DNA of 64,000 bases from Nitrospira sp. GTDB taxonomy: Bacteria > Nitrospirota > Nitrospiria > Nitrospirales > Nitrospiraceae. Every line of letters begins with the position of its first letter. The first letter of the stretch is position 1. The notes beneath the pieces are model-generated. The model made no database searches and was not told the DNA's origin. It saw only the letters and a list, made by a program, of their open reading frames with translations. Location: NCBI GenBank assembly GCA_005116835.1, contig SWDM01000018.1, positions 127,485-191,484 on the forward strand, given 5' to 3'. Of this stretch, positions 1 through 8,219 are shown in pieces. Position numbers and translations under genes: made by a program.

Positions 1-124
1 GACCCTAGATGAAATTTAAGCTTGCGGGGCAAAACTGGGACAAAGAAGCAGGATTGTGACTCCGCATATCTGAGAGTTTCTTCTTCGGTGCGTGTCCCTC
101 CGCTTATGTGCAATAATGTTGGTT

Positions 125-1936
125 ATGGTTCTGAAACGTTGGCTGGTGGGCGATCCACTTAAGAGCACTCAGGCCGCACATCAACGGCTCTCCAAAACCA
201 TCGCCCTCGCGATCTTTTCCTCGAACGCGATTTCTTCCGTCGCCTATGCCACGGAGGAGATCTTGCTCGTGCTTGTTCTTGCGGGAACCGCCGCCATTGC
301 CTGGTCCATTCCCGTCAGCTTTGCGATTCTGTTTCTCATCGTCATCCTGACCATTTCCTATCGTCAAATCATCTATGAATACCCGGATGGCGGTGGAGCC
401 TATGTTGTCGCCCGCAATAACTTTGGGGAACAGCCGGCGCTGATCGGCGCGGCGGCGTTGATGATCGACTATGTCCTCACAGTTGCCGTCAGCGTGGCCG
501 CGGGCATCGCAGCCCTAACCTCAGCTGTACCGAGTTTATTCGAATATCGTGTAGCCCTTGGGCTCGCTGCCATCATCTTCATGGTCGTCATCAATCTGCG
601 CGGCGTGCGTGAGTCGGGGACTTTCTTCGCCTTCCCCACCTACTTTGGGGTCGGCATCATCGGAATCATGGTGGGGATCGGAAGCGTCCAGACCTTCTTT
701 GGGCAAGCTGCCTCGTTGCCGCCGATTAACCCGACTACGGTCGAAGAACTGACACTCTTCCTCATCCTTCGCACCTTCGCCGCAGGCTGTACAGCCGTGA
801 CCGGGATGGAAGTGGTCTCGAACAGCGTAAAAGCTTTTCGCCCGCCGGAGTCCCGAAATGCCTCGGCCACCATGCTGCATATGTCGCTGATTCTGACTGC
901 ATTATTTATGGGAATCACCTTCCTGGCCTACCACGCTGGGATCCAGCCCAAAACGGATGAGACCGTCATTTCTCAATTGGCACGGCTCACCTTTGGCACG
1001 GGAGCCCTGTACTACTCGCTCCAGATTGGGACGATGCTGCTATTAGTCCTTGCCGCCAATAGCGCCTTTGCGGCCTTCCCCCAGCTCGCTTCGATCCTGG
1101 CCCGAGACGGGTACATGCCCCGCCAGATGGCGACTTTCGGCGACCGTCTGGTGTTCTCGAACGGGATTGTCGTCTTAGGGGTTATCGCTTGTTTTCTCCT
1201 GATCCTCTTTCACGGCGACACACATGCTCTGATTCCGCTCTATGCCATCGGCGTGTTCATCTCCTTTACACTGTCTCAAGCCGGCATGGTGCGCCAGTGG
1301 ATAACCAAGAAGGGATCCCATTGGCGAGCGAAACTGATCGTCAACGGCGTAGGCGCCGTCACAACCGGCATCGCCCTCATCATCATTGCCACGACTAAGT
1401 TTACACAGGGCGCCTGGATCGTCTTTCTCCTTATTTCCATACTGGTCTCGATGTTCCGTTCGATCCGCTCGCACTATAAAGCCGTTGCCGAACAGATCTC
1501 GCTCACGCGTGATCACCGCCCTCCCCTGCCACGACGCAATATCGTCGTGATTCCCATCAACGGCGTCAATAAAGCAGTCATTCGAGCGGTCGATTATGCG
1601 CGCAGCCGCCCCGGCGAGATTCATGCCGTGATGGTGGATGTGGACCCACAATCCACGGCACGCATACAAATCCAGTGGGCTCAATGGGGTTGTGGTGTCA
1701 ATTTGATCGCTCTCCCCTCTCCCTACCGCTCCGTCCTAAAATCCTTGCTCGACTACATCGAGAAAATTCTGGAAAAAGAGCCCGACATCTGGGTAACCGT
1801 CGTCATCCCGGAGATTCTGCCCGCCCATTGGTGGCAGAGCATCTTGCACAACCAACGGGCGCTGCTCCTCAAGACCGCGCTCCTGTTCACAGAGCGCGTT
1901 ATCCTGACCGACGTCCCCTTCCACCTGAAGAGGTGA
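125..1936 (+). CDS. KimA-like APC-superfamily transporter
   Basis: Polytopic membrane protein of about 603 residues with some 12 hydrophobic segments followed by a ~150-residue soluble C-terminal domain. The N-terminal block (GDPLKS, SSNAISSVAYATEE, then YRQIIYEYPDGGGAYVV) closely follows the potassium transporter KimA/YdaO of Bacillus, whose family is known for K+ uptake. Substrate is therefore inferred as K+, but a generic amino-acid permease cannot be excluded. The frame is open from a GTG at 92; I prefer the ATG at 125 because KimA proteins begin at the equivalent Met. None of the candidate starts has a strong ribosome binding site. The next gene follows after 38 bp on the same strand. 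Confidence 0.8.
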   Translation: MVLKRWLVGDPLKSTQAAHQRLSKTIALAIFSSNAISSVAYATEEILLVLVLAGTAAIAWSIPVSFAILFLIVILTISYRQIIYEYPDGGGAYVVARNNFGEQPALIGAAALMIDYVLTVAVSVAAGIAALTSAVPSLFEYRVALGLAAIIFMVVINLRGVRESGTFFAFPTYFGVGIIGIMVGIGSVQTFFGQAASLPPINPTTVEELTLFLILRTFAAGCTAVTGMEVVSNSVKAFRPPESRNASATMLHMSLILTALFMGITFLAYHAGIQPKTDETVISQLARLTFGTGALYYSLQIGTMLLLVLAANSAFAAFPQLASILARDGYMPRQMATFGDRLVFSNGIVVLGVIACFLLILFHGDTHALIPLYAIGVFISFTLSQAGMVRQWITKKGSHWRAKLIVNGVGAVTTGIALIIIATTKFTQGAWIVFLLISILVSMFRSIRSHYKAVAEQISLTRDHRPPLPRRNIVVIPINGVNKAVIRAVDYARSRPGEIHAVMVDVDPQSTARIQIQWAQWGCGVNLIALPSPYRSVLKSLLDYIEKILEKEPDIWVTVVIPEILPAHWWQSILHNQRALLLKTALLFTERVILTDVPFHLKR

Positions 1937-1938
1937 CC

Positions 1939-1971
1939 GTGAAGCGTGAAGCGTTAAGCGTGAAACGCACG
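1939..1971. repeat. GTGAAGCG word repeat between two genes
   Basis: Three near-identical 7-8 bp words (GTGAAGC, GTGAAGC, GTGAAAC, separated by a degenerate TTAAGC) lie head to tail in the 38-bp spacer. The same word recurs, often as both strands of a hairpin, near 53.87, 57.39-57.48 and 58.01 kb. Confidence 0.6.
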
Positions 1972-1974
1972 AGC

Positions 1975-3000
1975 ATGTATCGGAGCCCCGGTCTGATCCT
2001 GTTCACTACTTGCCTCGTCCTCGCAGCCCTCCCTGCACAAGCTTTCAAGATCGTCGAGCCGGCGGAAGGGGCGAAACTGACATCGGGCGCCGCTGTCACA
2101 GCGCGTGTGGACCTGGGCAGAGATTCCAACATCGTCCAAGTCCGCTACTATTGGTATAACGAGCAGGATGACACGCTGGTCGAACAGGAAGATGCCACTG
2201 CCATGGGATCGATCGTTGCCCCGGCAGCCTTGATAGGGTTATCCGACCATCATCCAGCCTTTGGCGGCCAGCTGTTGGTCCCGAAGGACGGAATCGGGCC
2301 AATGCGATTGTTGGCAGTAGCCGAAATCTCACGGGGACGATTGGAGAAAAGATCCGTCTTCCATGAAATTGTGGTAACGGTCGAGCCCACCGCCACCCTC
2401 AGCGCCATCGACTTCGAGACAGATAAACCCTTACAACTCGGGCGCGCCGGTCAATCCTCCGCCTTCGGCCACGTCGATTCGATGGGGAAAATCTTCCAGT
2501 TGCCCGTGGTGGGAGAGTTCAGCGATGGCGTGACCCGCCGAATTAGCTCGCTGGCCAGCGGAACCAGTTACAAGTCCTCCAGTGAGAAGGTCATCACGGT
2601 GTTGCAGGATGGCCTTCTCCAGATCGTCGGCAACGGCAAGACCGCGCTCACCGTTACCAACCGCGGCAAACAGGCTCAGCTCGATGTGGATGTGAATGTA
2701 AACGACGAGCCCAATGAACCACCGGTGGCAGCCGCTGGATCGAACCAGACCGTGAAGGCTGGGTCGAAGGTGAAGTTGAGCGGATTGAAAAGCCGCGATG
2801 CCGAAGGTGAAGCACTCTACTATTCGTGGAGTCAGGTACGAGGCAGCAAGATCGCCCTTTTGGATGTGGATAACGCCGAACCATCGTTTCTCGCGCCGAT
2901 CGTATCGGAGAAACGGACGTACCGGTTTAAGCTGCGGGTGACGGATAAGAAGGGGGCGGATAGTGTGCCGGCCTACGTGGACGTGACAGTGGAACCGTAA
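1975..3000 (+). CDS. secreted protein with C-terminal PKD-like domain
   Basis: A 341-residue exported protein. Residues 1-23 form a signal peptide (LVLAALPAQA-FK). The last ~95 residues start NEPPVAAAG and contain SGLKSRDAEGEALYYSW and a closing YRFKLRVTDKKGADS stretch, which is the pattern of PKD/immunoglobulin-like domains used in surface and periplasmic proteins. The middle part is beta-rich with no recognised domain. The start is the ATG before the signal peptide; the upstream open frame reads through the GTGAAGCG repeat and is unlikely to be translated. Role unknown; co-orientation with the transporter may only reflect spacing. Confidence 0.75.
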   Translation: MYRSPGLILFTTCLVLAALPAQAFKIVEPAEGAKLTSGAAVTARVDLGRDSNIVQVRYYWYNEQDDTLVEQEDATAMGSIVAPAALIGLSDHHPAFGGQLLVPKDGIGPMRLLAVAEISRGRLEKRSVFHEIVVTVEPTATLSAIDFETDKPLQLGRAGQSSAFGHVDSMGKIFQLPVVGEFSDGVTRRISSLASGTSYKSSSEKVITVLQDGLLQIVGNGKTALTVTNRGKQAQLDVDVNVNDEPNEPPVAAAGSNQTVKAGSKVKLSGLKSRDAEGEALYYSWSQVRGSKIALLDVDNAEPSFLAPIVSEKRTYRFKLRVTDKKGADSVPAYVDVTVEP

Positions 3001-3499
3001 GGCGCAGGAGCGACTGGGACGCTCTCCTTGCTCGCGCAACGCGCGGCCTCAGAAGGCCCTCGTTGGACGCGCGCAGTGGAAGATCAATCAGCCCCCATCC
3101 CTTAGAGAGATAACGAGCAAGCTTGGAGGGATCATGTATATCGTTCGATGCGCTCAGTAAAGGGCAGCCTCGGCCACTCCCTTTAAGAGAGGCATGAAAA
3201 CCGAAAACCCTGGTTGGACGCGCGCAGTTGAGAGTATCCCAGCCGCTCCTACCCATGGCCCGCTAGATCAACCCATCCATACGGCGGCACACTTAAAAGA
3301 AGAGTGTGGTGAAGCAGGGAGAATTCTGACCTGGCCTTGCTGGATGGCCTTTTTGAGCAGCCTCACACTGATCCCTCTTTTCGTTGCAGAGAGAGAGCAG
3401 CCTCTGGAGCTCGTCAACAAGTGGAACGTCCAATTACAAGTTCCTGCTGACTCAGGTTGCTCGCGTGGCGCGAAAAGTTTTCTCGATGAATTTCATGAG
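3001..3499. other. gene-poor spacer with 16-bp direct repeats
   Basis: No gene with credible codon use is seen. The 16-mer GTTGGACGCGCGCAGT occurs twice (3062-3077 and 3213-3228), and each copy carries GTTGGAC, which fits the GTTRRRY core of an integron recombination site. A 122-residue open frame at 3194-3562 runs into the attC site below and has no recognisable protein character. Confidence 0.4.
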
Positions 3500-3564
3500 G
3501 CCGAACGCTCCGCTCAGGCGCGGCCCGCGGAAACGGGCGCGTCGGCTGCAGCGGCTCGTTAGGC
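3500..3564 (-). repeat. attC recombination site (integron cassette end)
   Basis: A 65-bp imperfect palindrome begins GCCGAAC and ends with a perfect GTTAGGC core (3558-3564). Inside, AACGCTCCGCT pairs with AGCGGCTCGTT and CCCG with CGGG, giving the stem with bulges typical of 59-base elements. It sits 7 bp beyond the stop codon of the minus-strand dioxygenase gene, exactly where a cassette carries its attC. Confidence 0.75.
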
Positions 3565-3571
3565 GCACCTT

Positions 3572-4243
3572 CTACAAGCCTCTGGCGAGCACAATGTCAA
3601 AAACCCCGCGTCGAAGCCTGCCGTCCTGCTCTAAATCGATAGCCAAGGATTGCTTGTGGCCGGCCCAGGGGTCCTTGGCGATGAAGGGGTCACCCTTGAA
3701 ATAGAGCTGCATCGTGAGCGGGATGTGCAGCGATTCGATCACACGGAAGTGAATGTGGGCGGGTCGCATCAATCCCGCGTATTTCTCCAGCCCCGGCAGA
3801 TTCGGCGGGACCGGATAACGGCCCGGCACAATCGTCTCAATCTGGTACCGGCCTTTTTCATCCGTATACAGCATCCCCCGCAAGTGGAAGGTAGTGGCCT
3901 CGGTGAAGTTGCCAGGCTTGCTCGTGTCGTATAGGCCAGCGTTGTTCGCTTGCCACATCTCGATCAGCGCCCCAGGCAACGGTGTACGGCAGTCTGAACT
4001 GAATACAGTGCCGGTCAGAATTAGCCTGTCACCGGGCTCGTCAGGTCCCGCCAGCTGACTCCGAAACGGCGCGCCGAACCGATAGAACGGACCAACTATC
4101 TCTGGCTCGGTGAGGCGACAGACTTGGTTGGCGGCAAAAGCGGGCCCCCCCAGAAGCGCGCCCCCAACGATCACTGCGCTCCGGTGCAAGAACGTTCGCC
4201 GTGATAGAGCCAACGTCATCTTTGGAATCAGATCCTTGCTCAT
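3572..4243 (-). CDS. Tat-exported intradiol ring-cleavage dioxygenase
   Basis: A 223-residue protein related to the protocatechuate 3,4-dioxygenase beta subunit and catechol 1,2-dioxygenases, Fe(III) enzymes that cleave catechols between the hydroxyls. All four iron ligands are visible: Y105 (NNAGLYD), Y143 (PGRYP), H163 and H165 (RPAHIHF). Residues 14-18 (SRRTF) plus a hydrophobic run to ~37 form a twin-arginine signal, so it should fold in the cytoplasm and act outside it. AAGGAGG 7 nt upstream fixes the ATG at 4243. A canonical attC follows the stop and a diverged attC-like element lies 49 bp upstream, so this looks like a mobile gene cassette. The substrate cannot be read from sequence. 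Confidence 0.88.
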   Translation of the reverse strand: MSKDLIPKMTLALSRRTFLHRSAVIVGGALLGGPAFAANQVCRLTEPEIVGPFYRFGAPFRSQLAGPDEPGDRLILTGTVFSSDCRTPLPGALIEMWQANNAGLYDTSKPGNFTEATTFHLRGMLYTDEKGRYQIETIVPGRYPVPPNLPGLEKYAGLMRPAHIHFRVIESLHIPLTMQLYFKGDPFIAKDPWAGHKQSLAIDLEQDGRLRRGVFDIVLARGL

Positions 4244-4291
4244 GTTTGCCTCCTTTTTGGGTATTCGCACCCGCTGTAGACAAAATCACAG

Positions 4292-4360
4292 GCCTAACAA
4301 TGTTTGGACAGACTGTATAATCCGGTTAAGGCAGGCTGTCCACTTCTGCCTAAATCGGCG
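4292..4360 (-). repeat. diverged attC-like element
   Basis: On the plus strand it opens with GCCTAAC (the complement of GTTAGGC), then AATGTTTGGACAG and an inverted GGACAG/CTGTCC pair. An element of the same layout (SCTAACAATGTTT, short stem, CCAYTTYT, CTAA) lies at 63221-63275. It marks the upstream edge of the dioxygenase cassette. Confidence 0.5.
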
Positions 4361-4389
4361 GGTAAGCACCGAATCCCCGCCCTAACCCG

Positions 4390-4457
4390 TTGGAGCAAGG
4401 CAAGTTCTGCTCCAATGCCGCTTTCAGGTCGTCGTCTTATGCAGTCTGTATAAGACG
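4390..4457. repeat. two short palindromes beside the integrase remnant
   Basis: TTGGAGCA (4390-4397) pairs with TGCTCCAA (4408-4415), and CGTCTTAT (4433-4440) pairs perfectly with ATAAGACG (4450-4457). CAGTCTGTATAAGACGGTTCA here resembles CAGACTGTATAATCCGGTTAA inside the upstream attC-like element, so the block may be further decayed recombination sites. Confidence 0.45.
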
Positions 4458-4459
4458 GT

Positions 4460-4579
4460 TCACAGGCCATCGATCGGACTCTTCACCCCGTGGCCGCCTT
4501 TGTTCAAAACGTGTGTGTACATCATGGTGGTGCTGACGTCCTTGTGACCGAGCAGTTCTTGAATTATCCGGATGTCGAG
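4460..4579 (-). pseudogene. intI: 3' remnant of an IntI-type integron integrase
   Basis: Reading the minus strand gives [20 protein letters not shown] followed by [19 protein letters not shown] and a stop. This is the C-terminal end of integron tyrosine recombinases: it holds the [10 protein letters not shown] box, the catalytic Tyr (MMYTH), and the GGxGVxSPxD tail that IntI proteins have and XerC/XerD lack. Homology stops abruptly at about 4579, where a palindrome begins, so only the last ~35 codons remain and the protein cannot be functional. It lies on the same strand as the dioxygenase cassette, the inverted-integrase arrangement reported for some integrons such as that of Treponema denticola. 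Confidence 0.85.
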
Positions 4580-4582
4580 AGG

Positions 4583-4605
4583 GAAACGGTGCCTGGAACC
4601 GTTTC
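4583..4605. repeat. palindrome at the break of the integrase remnant
   Basis: GAAACGGT and ACCGTTTC form perfect 8-bp arms around GCCTGGA. The element starts where integrase homology ends and stops just before the next small reading frame, so it may mark the rearrangement that removed the rest of intI. Confidence 0.6.
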
Positions 4606-4607
4606 TC

Positions 4608-4805
4608 TCATTGACCTGTCTCATTCAGATACGCGTCATGTGCAGCACTGATGTCGCTGAATCCGCTTGAACCGATGCCGGCAAGCGACAGCAGAAGTTT
4701 TTTCTGACGAGCAATCATTCTCCGCATCGCAGGTGTTTGCGATAAAGATTGCCGCCTCCGTTTGCGGAGAGACGACCTACCTTTCTTGGGGACGGGTCTC
4801 AGCAT
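4608..4805 (-). CDS. small basic protein, possible remnant
   Basis: A 65-residue frame from an ATG at 4805 (or a TTG at 4841). The N-terminal half is strongly basic ([14 protein letters not shown]) and the C-terminal half, [16 protein letters not shown] then [11 protein letters not shown], resembles the tail of small antitoxin-like proteins that precede PIN toxins. No ribosome binding site and no toxin gene are seen. It may be a fragment left in the integron region; I do not recognise a function. Confidence 0.3.
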   Translation of the reverse strand: MLRPVPKKGRSSLRKRRRQSLSQTPAMRRMIARQKKLLLSLAGIGSSGFSDISAAHDAYLNETGQ

Positions 4806-4959
4806 GATCGTAAGGATAGCGTAGCGGCCTTGGCAGAACAATGGACGGTGAAGACTTCTCGCTCAAACATTGCACAGTCTCACGGACCCGTAGGTCATGC
4901 GAGCAGTGCGGAGTTCGTCGACATGGCGCGGGTTAGTTTGAATAGTTTGTTTCAAGGGT

Positions 4960-4988
4960 TTGCCCTCACGAGTTCTTCCCCCTATACT
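4960..4988 (+). promoter_or_regulatory. sigma-70-type promoter for the RHH/Doc pair
   Basis: TTGCCC (4960-4965) and TATACT (4983-4988) are 17 bp apart and end 43 bp before the antitoxin ATG. Confidence 0.5.
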
Positions 4989-5031
4989 TACCCCATCACA
5001 AGATGCAGCATCCTAAGCGAAGGAGCCGATC

Positions 5032-5229
5032 ATGGCAACGCTCACAATCTCTCTCTCAGATGAAGAAATGCGGCGGTTGGAAGCGCTAGGGAAGCGCGAG
5101 GGCTTGACCGTCGAACAGATGGTCCGACTCGGTATCAATGACTTTATTGGCCAGCCAGATGATGCTTTCCATGCCGCTGCCAAGCGTGTGATGGAGAAGA
5201 ACGCCGAGCTCTACCGCCGCCTATCGTGA
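5032..5229 (+). CDS. ribbon-helix-helix antitoxin of a Doc-type toxin
   Basis: A 65-residue protein starting MATLTISLSDEEMRRLEALG. A short N-terminal beta strand followed by two helices (residues ~8-40) fits the CopG/ribbon-helix-helix DNA-binding fold; the C-terminal helix (AAAKRVMEKNAELYRRL) would wrap the toxin. GAAGGAG lies 7 nt before the ATG. Its stop overlaps the start of doc by 4 nt, so the two are translationally coupled. Expected to neutralise Doc and repress the shared promoter. Classical Doc partners are Phd proteins; pairing with an RHH protein is a known variant. Confidence 0.8.
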   Translation: MATLTISLSDEEMRRLEALGKREGLTVEQMVRLGINDFIGQPDDAFHAAAKRVMEKNAELYRRLS

Positions 5230-5618
5230 CTCGATATCTCACCTTTGCTGAAGTCTTAGAGCTTCACCAATCCGTCCTGGAGCGGTGGGGTGGTGCCGGC
5301 GGAATCCGAGACATCAACATCCTTGAGTCTGCCCTTGCCCAACCTCGCCAAAGTTTCGGTGAAGCGGATCTCTACCCAGACCTTGCTTCCCAAGCTGCGG
5401 CGCTCTGTTTTTCTCTCGTTCTTAATCACCCCTTCATAGACGGCAACAAGCGTATCGGACATGCCGCGATGGAAGTCTTTCTGATGGTGAACGGGCAGGA
5501 GCTCCGTGCGTCGGTGGATGACCAAGAACGCACCATACTTGACCTGGCAGCAGGTCAGCTCTCACGCGACGCCTTCTTAGAAGGGGTCAATCAGCACACT
5601 GCCCCTGTCAAACAGTAA
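5226..5618 (+). CDS. doc: Doc toxin, Fic family
   Basis: A 130-residue Fic-fold protein. HPFIDGNKR at residues 68-76 is the Doc/Fic active-site loop (HxFx[D/N]GNKR). Doc proteins phosphorylate elongation factor Tu and stop translation. The length and the N-terminal LTFAEVLELHQSVLERWGG are typical of the family. The GTG start overlaps the antitoxin stop (GTGA). Lying next to an integron remnant, the pair could have arrived as a stabilising cassette, but no attC follows it, so this is only inference. Confidence 0.9.
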   Translation: MTRYLTFAEVLELHQSVLERWGGAGGIRDINILESALAQPRQSFGEADLYPDLASQAAALCFSLVLNHPFIDGNKRIGHAAMEVFLMVNGQELRASVDDQERTILDLAAGQLSRDAFLEGVNQHTAPVKQ

Positions 5619-5631
5619 CCCCGCAACCTGC

Positions 5632-7251
5632 TCACACCTTACTCAGCCGCACCGGCCCGTAGGTTTCTCTGGCTTGCCGAAGCTCCTTCACGTGTTTGCG
5701 GAGGGCTGGGCCGAATTGGGAGGCGAGGACTGATTTTCTGTGGGGCGCGATGTTCTGCTCGACCTGCGCGATCGCTTCTGCCAACTGCTTGACCAGCCGC
5801 TGACCCGAACCGGTAAGCCACTTGAGATGCCAGCTGGCATACTCCAAATCCTGGATCGAATAGCGGACGGATTCTACTTCTTCAAGACAGCGGAACCTGG
5901 CTCGTTGCAGATCGCGTTGGGTTAGGCCTGCCCGTTTCCATCGAGCCGATCCACCCAGTCCGGATGCCCAGGTTGAGAGTCGTTCAAAGAGCATCGCACC
6001 CATCGTAAAGGTAAAGGTTGCATGCAGAATGCCTCTGAGGGGACGCAGGCTGCGGCGCCAGGGAGAAAAGAATATCTGCTGATTATGGTCGCCGTGATAC
6101 ATCACATGCTTGCGGAGCAGAAGATTCAAATGGTGATGGCTGTTTTCATGAATGAGATCGTCGACCAGATCGAGATTGTCCCTGTCGAAGCAGTTGATGA
6201 AGGAAAGCCCCGGCCTGTGCCGGTAGCTGAAACTGACCACGCCCTTGGCCTTGAGCGGGATGATTCGAGAAGTCAGAAGCGCGAGCACTTCATGTCCTTC
6301 CGGCCAGGCTTCTTTCACGATTGTCCGGGCTTGCCCGATCCGAGCAATCTGTGTAGCCGATGTAGCAACCACGCTTTGAGGCTGGCGATCCTTCCCATAG
6401 ACAAGCGTCGGCCCGACTGTGAGGACTACGGATCGAGTCTCTGCTGCCACAACCGGAGGCCGGAGCATCCAGCCCCACTCCAGCAAGTCGCCTTTCCGCT
6501 CGCATAGAGGCATCACGGTTCGCCCGATCTTTAGAGACAGTGCTCGTGGCTGGATGAGCATCGCTGCCTGGCCGGAGGATTTCTTGAGGGCCCGCTTCAC
6601 CGACGGAGGGGCCTCGTAGGTAGCGCCTTCCAGCCCTATCGCTATCGATCCGGACTGCTCTGCCCGTTCAACATTGTGGCCGAGTTGAACCTCGACATCC
6701 CAGGATGGAATTTTGCGCGAGGCGCACCAGAGCATCGGAAGTCCCGATACGAGATAGAGCGACTCCTGTGTCAGTTCCTGTGCAAGGCGGGCACAGAGTT
6801 CGTTCAACCGCCGTTCAAGTCCCGATGCCTGTGAAAGTCCGCGCGGGAATAGATCGTCCAGATAACTGTTCTCGAAGAACTTCTCTTCGCACTCGGCAAA
6901 CAACTGCACCGCAAATTCACGTGGACTCCGTTCCTCTCGAATTTGTTTCAAGAGGTCGATGAAATAGACCAAGTCATTCACCGCTTCGATCCAGCCGACC
7001 ACTTTCCAATGGGCAAAGGCATCCCGCTCGAGCGCTTGCCCAAGAAACCGAAAGTAGGCCACGGGCAAGGTCAACGATTTTGAGACTTCTGCATATTGGC
7101 CTTCTAAGTCCAGACAGAGATCGCCCAATAGGCGCTTCATCGACAGACGAAACTCTTCCTGAAGACAAGCCAACATCGGTGCATCGAGTAACGGCATGGA
7201 GAAGCCACACTCCAGGTTGAAGGGGCCAGAGTACCGGAGGACGGGATGCAC
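5632..7251 (-). CDS. HExxH protein of the peptide beta-hydroxylase type
   Basis: A 539-residue protein whose only clear signature is H368-E-N-S-H372, within DLIHENSHHHLNLLL. This matches the HExxH domain first noticed in peptide-modification loci (TIGR04267) and now described as 2-oxoglutarate-dependent peptide beta-hydroxylases. Two more His follow at 373-374. N-terminal ~170 residues are helical and C-terminal ~140 are helical with FTFTMGAMLFERL. No radical-SAM enzyme, protease or obvious precursor peptide is adjacent. The frame starts at a GTG (7251); an ATG at 7197 is possible; neither has a good ribosome binding site. Stop is 14 bp from the convergent doc gene. Confidence 0.65.
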   Translation of the reverse strand: MHPVLRYSGPFNLECGFSMPLLDAPMLACLQEEFRLSMKRLLGDLCLDLEGQYAEVSKSLTLPVAYFRFLGQALERDAFAHWKVVGWIEAVNDLVYFIDLLKQIREERSPREFAVQLFAECEEKFFENSYLDDLFPRGLSQASGLERRLNELCARLAQELTQESLYLVSGLPMLWCASRKIPSWDVEVQLGHNVERAEQSGSIAIGLEGATYEAPPSVKRALKKSSGQAAMLIQPRALSLKIGRTVMPLCERKGDLLEWGWMLRPPVVAAETRSVVLTVGPTLVYGKDRQPQSVVATSATQIARIGQARTIVKEAWPEGHEVLALLTSRIIPLKAKGVVSFSYRHRPGLSFINCFDRDNLDLVDDLIHENSHHHLNLLLRKHVMYHGDHNQQIFFSPWRRSLRPLRGILHATFTFTMGAMLFERLSTWASGLGGSARWKRAGLTQRDLQRARFRCLEEVESVRYSIQDLEYASWHLKWLTGSGQRLVKQLAEAIAQVEQNIAPHRKSVLASQFGPALRKHVKELRQARETYGPVRLSKV

Positions 7252-7266
7252 TGCAAGAAGAGCAAG

Positions 7267-7448
7267 GAGTCTGTCCGAGTAATCCTTCGTTGCGAGGCAA
7301 AGGAGCTGTTGGTAGATGCTAGGACGCAGGCTCGAAAAAACCGGAGGCGTATTCGCTGGAATACGTTGAGGATTTTTTCTGGCCGAGAACGACGCAGATA
7401 CCTCCAGATCGTTTGCCGCAGTAGAATGGCATTACTCGGACAGACTCC
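7267..7448. repeat. 182-bp element bounded by 18-bp perfect inverted repeats
   Basis: GGAGTCTGTCCGAGTAAT (7267-7284) and its exact complement (7431-7448) flank 146 bp that hold a second, imperfect palindrome (CTCGAAAAAACCGGAG against ATTTTTTCTGGCCGAG). There is no credible reading frame inside. It resembles a miniature inverted-repeat element lying just upstream of the HExxH gene. Confidence 0.6.
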
Positions 7449-7526
7449 TAGCAGGCTACATTCGCGCCCCTGGGTAACGCGGGCATATTGACAGTTTCAG
7501 TGGAAGTGAGAAGAAGTTACGAGAGT

Positions 7527-8219
7527 TTAGCGGGTGAGAGTGCCGATTTTTTTCTGGGATCTGTATATGGCTTTCTTCGGCAGGTAGCCCAGTTCATCAA
7601 GGCGCAGTTCTTTGACATGTTGCATCACATGTTCGCTGAGATCTGTCCGCACGGATGCTTCCCCCGGCGATGTAGAACCTTGTGCCAGCGTGAATGGCAA
7701 TTCATCCTTCCAGAGCAGATGGCCATCGCGATTCATCAAGTAGAGATAGAGGCGACGTGTCCCCTCGGCTTTCCTTCCCCAGTCGCTTGGGTGGGAAGGG
7801 GACTCAGCAGCGACGCGACTGACAAGCACCGTATCGACACCCAGTTTCCGCGTAACCTCTTTGGCGAGGGCACTGCGATCTGCATCGTCGGCTTTCCCCA
7901 AGCTTGAATCGGACGCGGCAACTCCGCTCGCAACACTCACGGGTGTTTCGACTCGCAACGCCGTTTCTTCGTGCAACAGGGCCGCAAGCCGCGCGCCCAT
8001 TTCCGGATCACCCTCAACCGGAAGAACTGCCACGCTTGTCACCTTCGGATTGGAAAGAGCAGCATTCGATTGATCCTGTTTTGCTACCCATGACTGTTCA
8101 AACGGCTCAAAGTTACTCTTGCTGCTGCTCATCGTATCCACGACCACCGCTGCAACCCAGGCTCCTGCGAGGCAACCCTGGAGCAAAAAGGATCCGGTCA
8201 CAACCAGACTGATCGTCAT
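7527..8219 (-). CDS. lipoprotein of unknown function
   Basis: About 230 residues from the ATG at 8219. A hydrophobic leader ends in a lipobox LLQGC (Cys16), so the mature protein should be lipid-anchored. Residues ~60-190 contain TSVAVLPVEGDPEMGARL and an alternating alpha/beta pattern like the small periplasmic domains of GNA1162/LptE-like lipoproteins, but I cannot assign a family. The frame continues upstream to 8345; those 42 extra residues would push the lipobox too far from the N-terminus. Confidence 0.65.
   Translation of the reverse strand: MTISLVVTGSFLLQGCLAGAWVAAVVVDTMSSSKSNFEPFEQSWVAKQDQSNAALSNPKVTSVAVLPVEGDPEMGARLAALLHEETALRVETPVSVASGVAASDSSLGKADDADRSALAKEVTRKLGVDTVLVSRVAAESPSHPSDWGRKAEGTRRLYLYLMNRDGHLLWKDELPFTLAQGSTSPGEASVRTDLSEHVMQHVKELRLDELGYLPKKAIYRSQKKIGTLTR

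Noticed and set aside
2431-3039. 202-residue open frame on the minus strand
   Set aside because: Antisense to the PKD-type protein, with no motif of its own.
3194-3562. 122-residue open frame on the plus strand
   Set aside because: It crosses a repeat and the attC site, has no ribosome binding site or protein-like character, and runs against the cassette.
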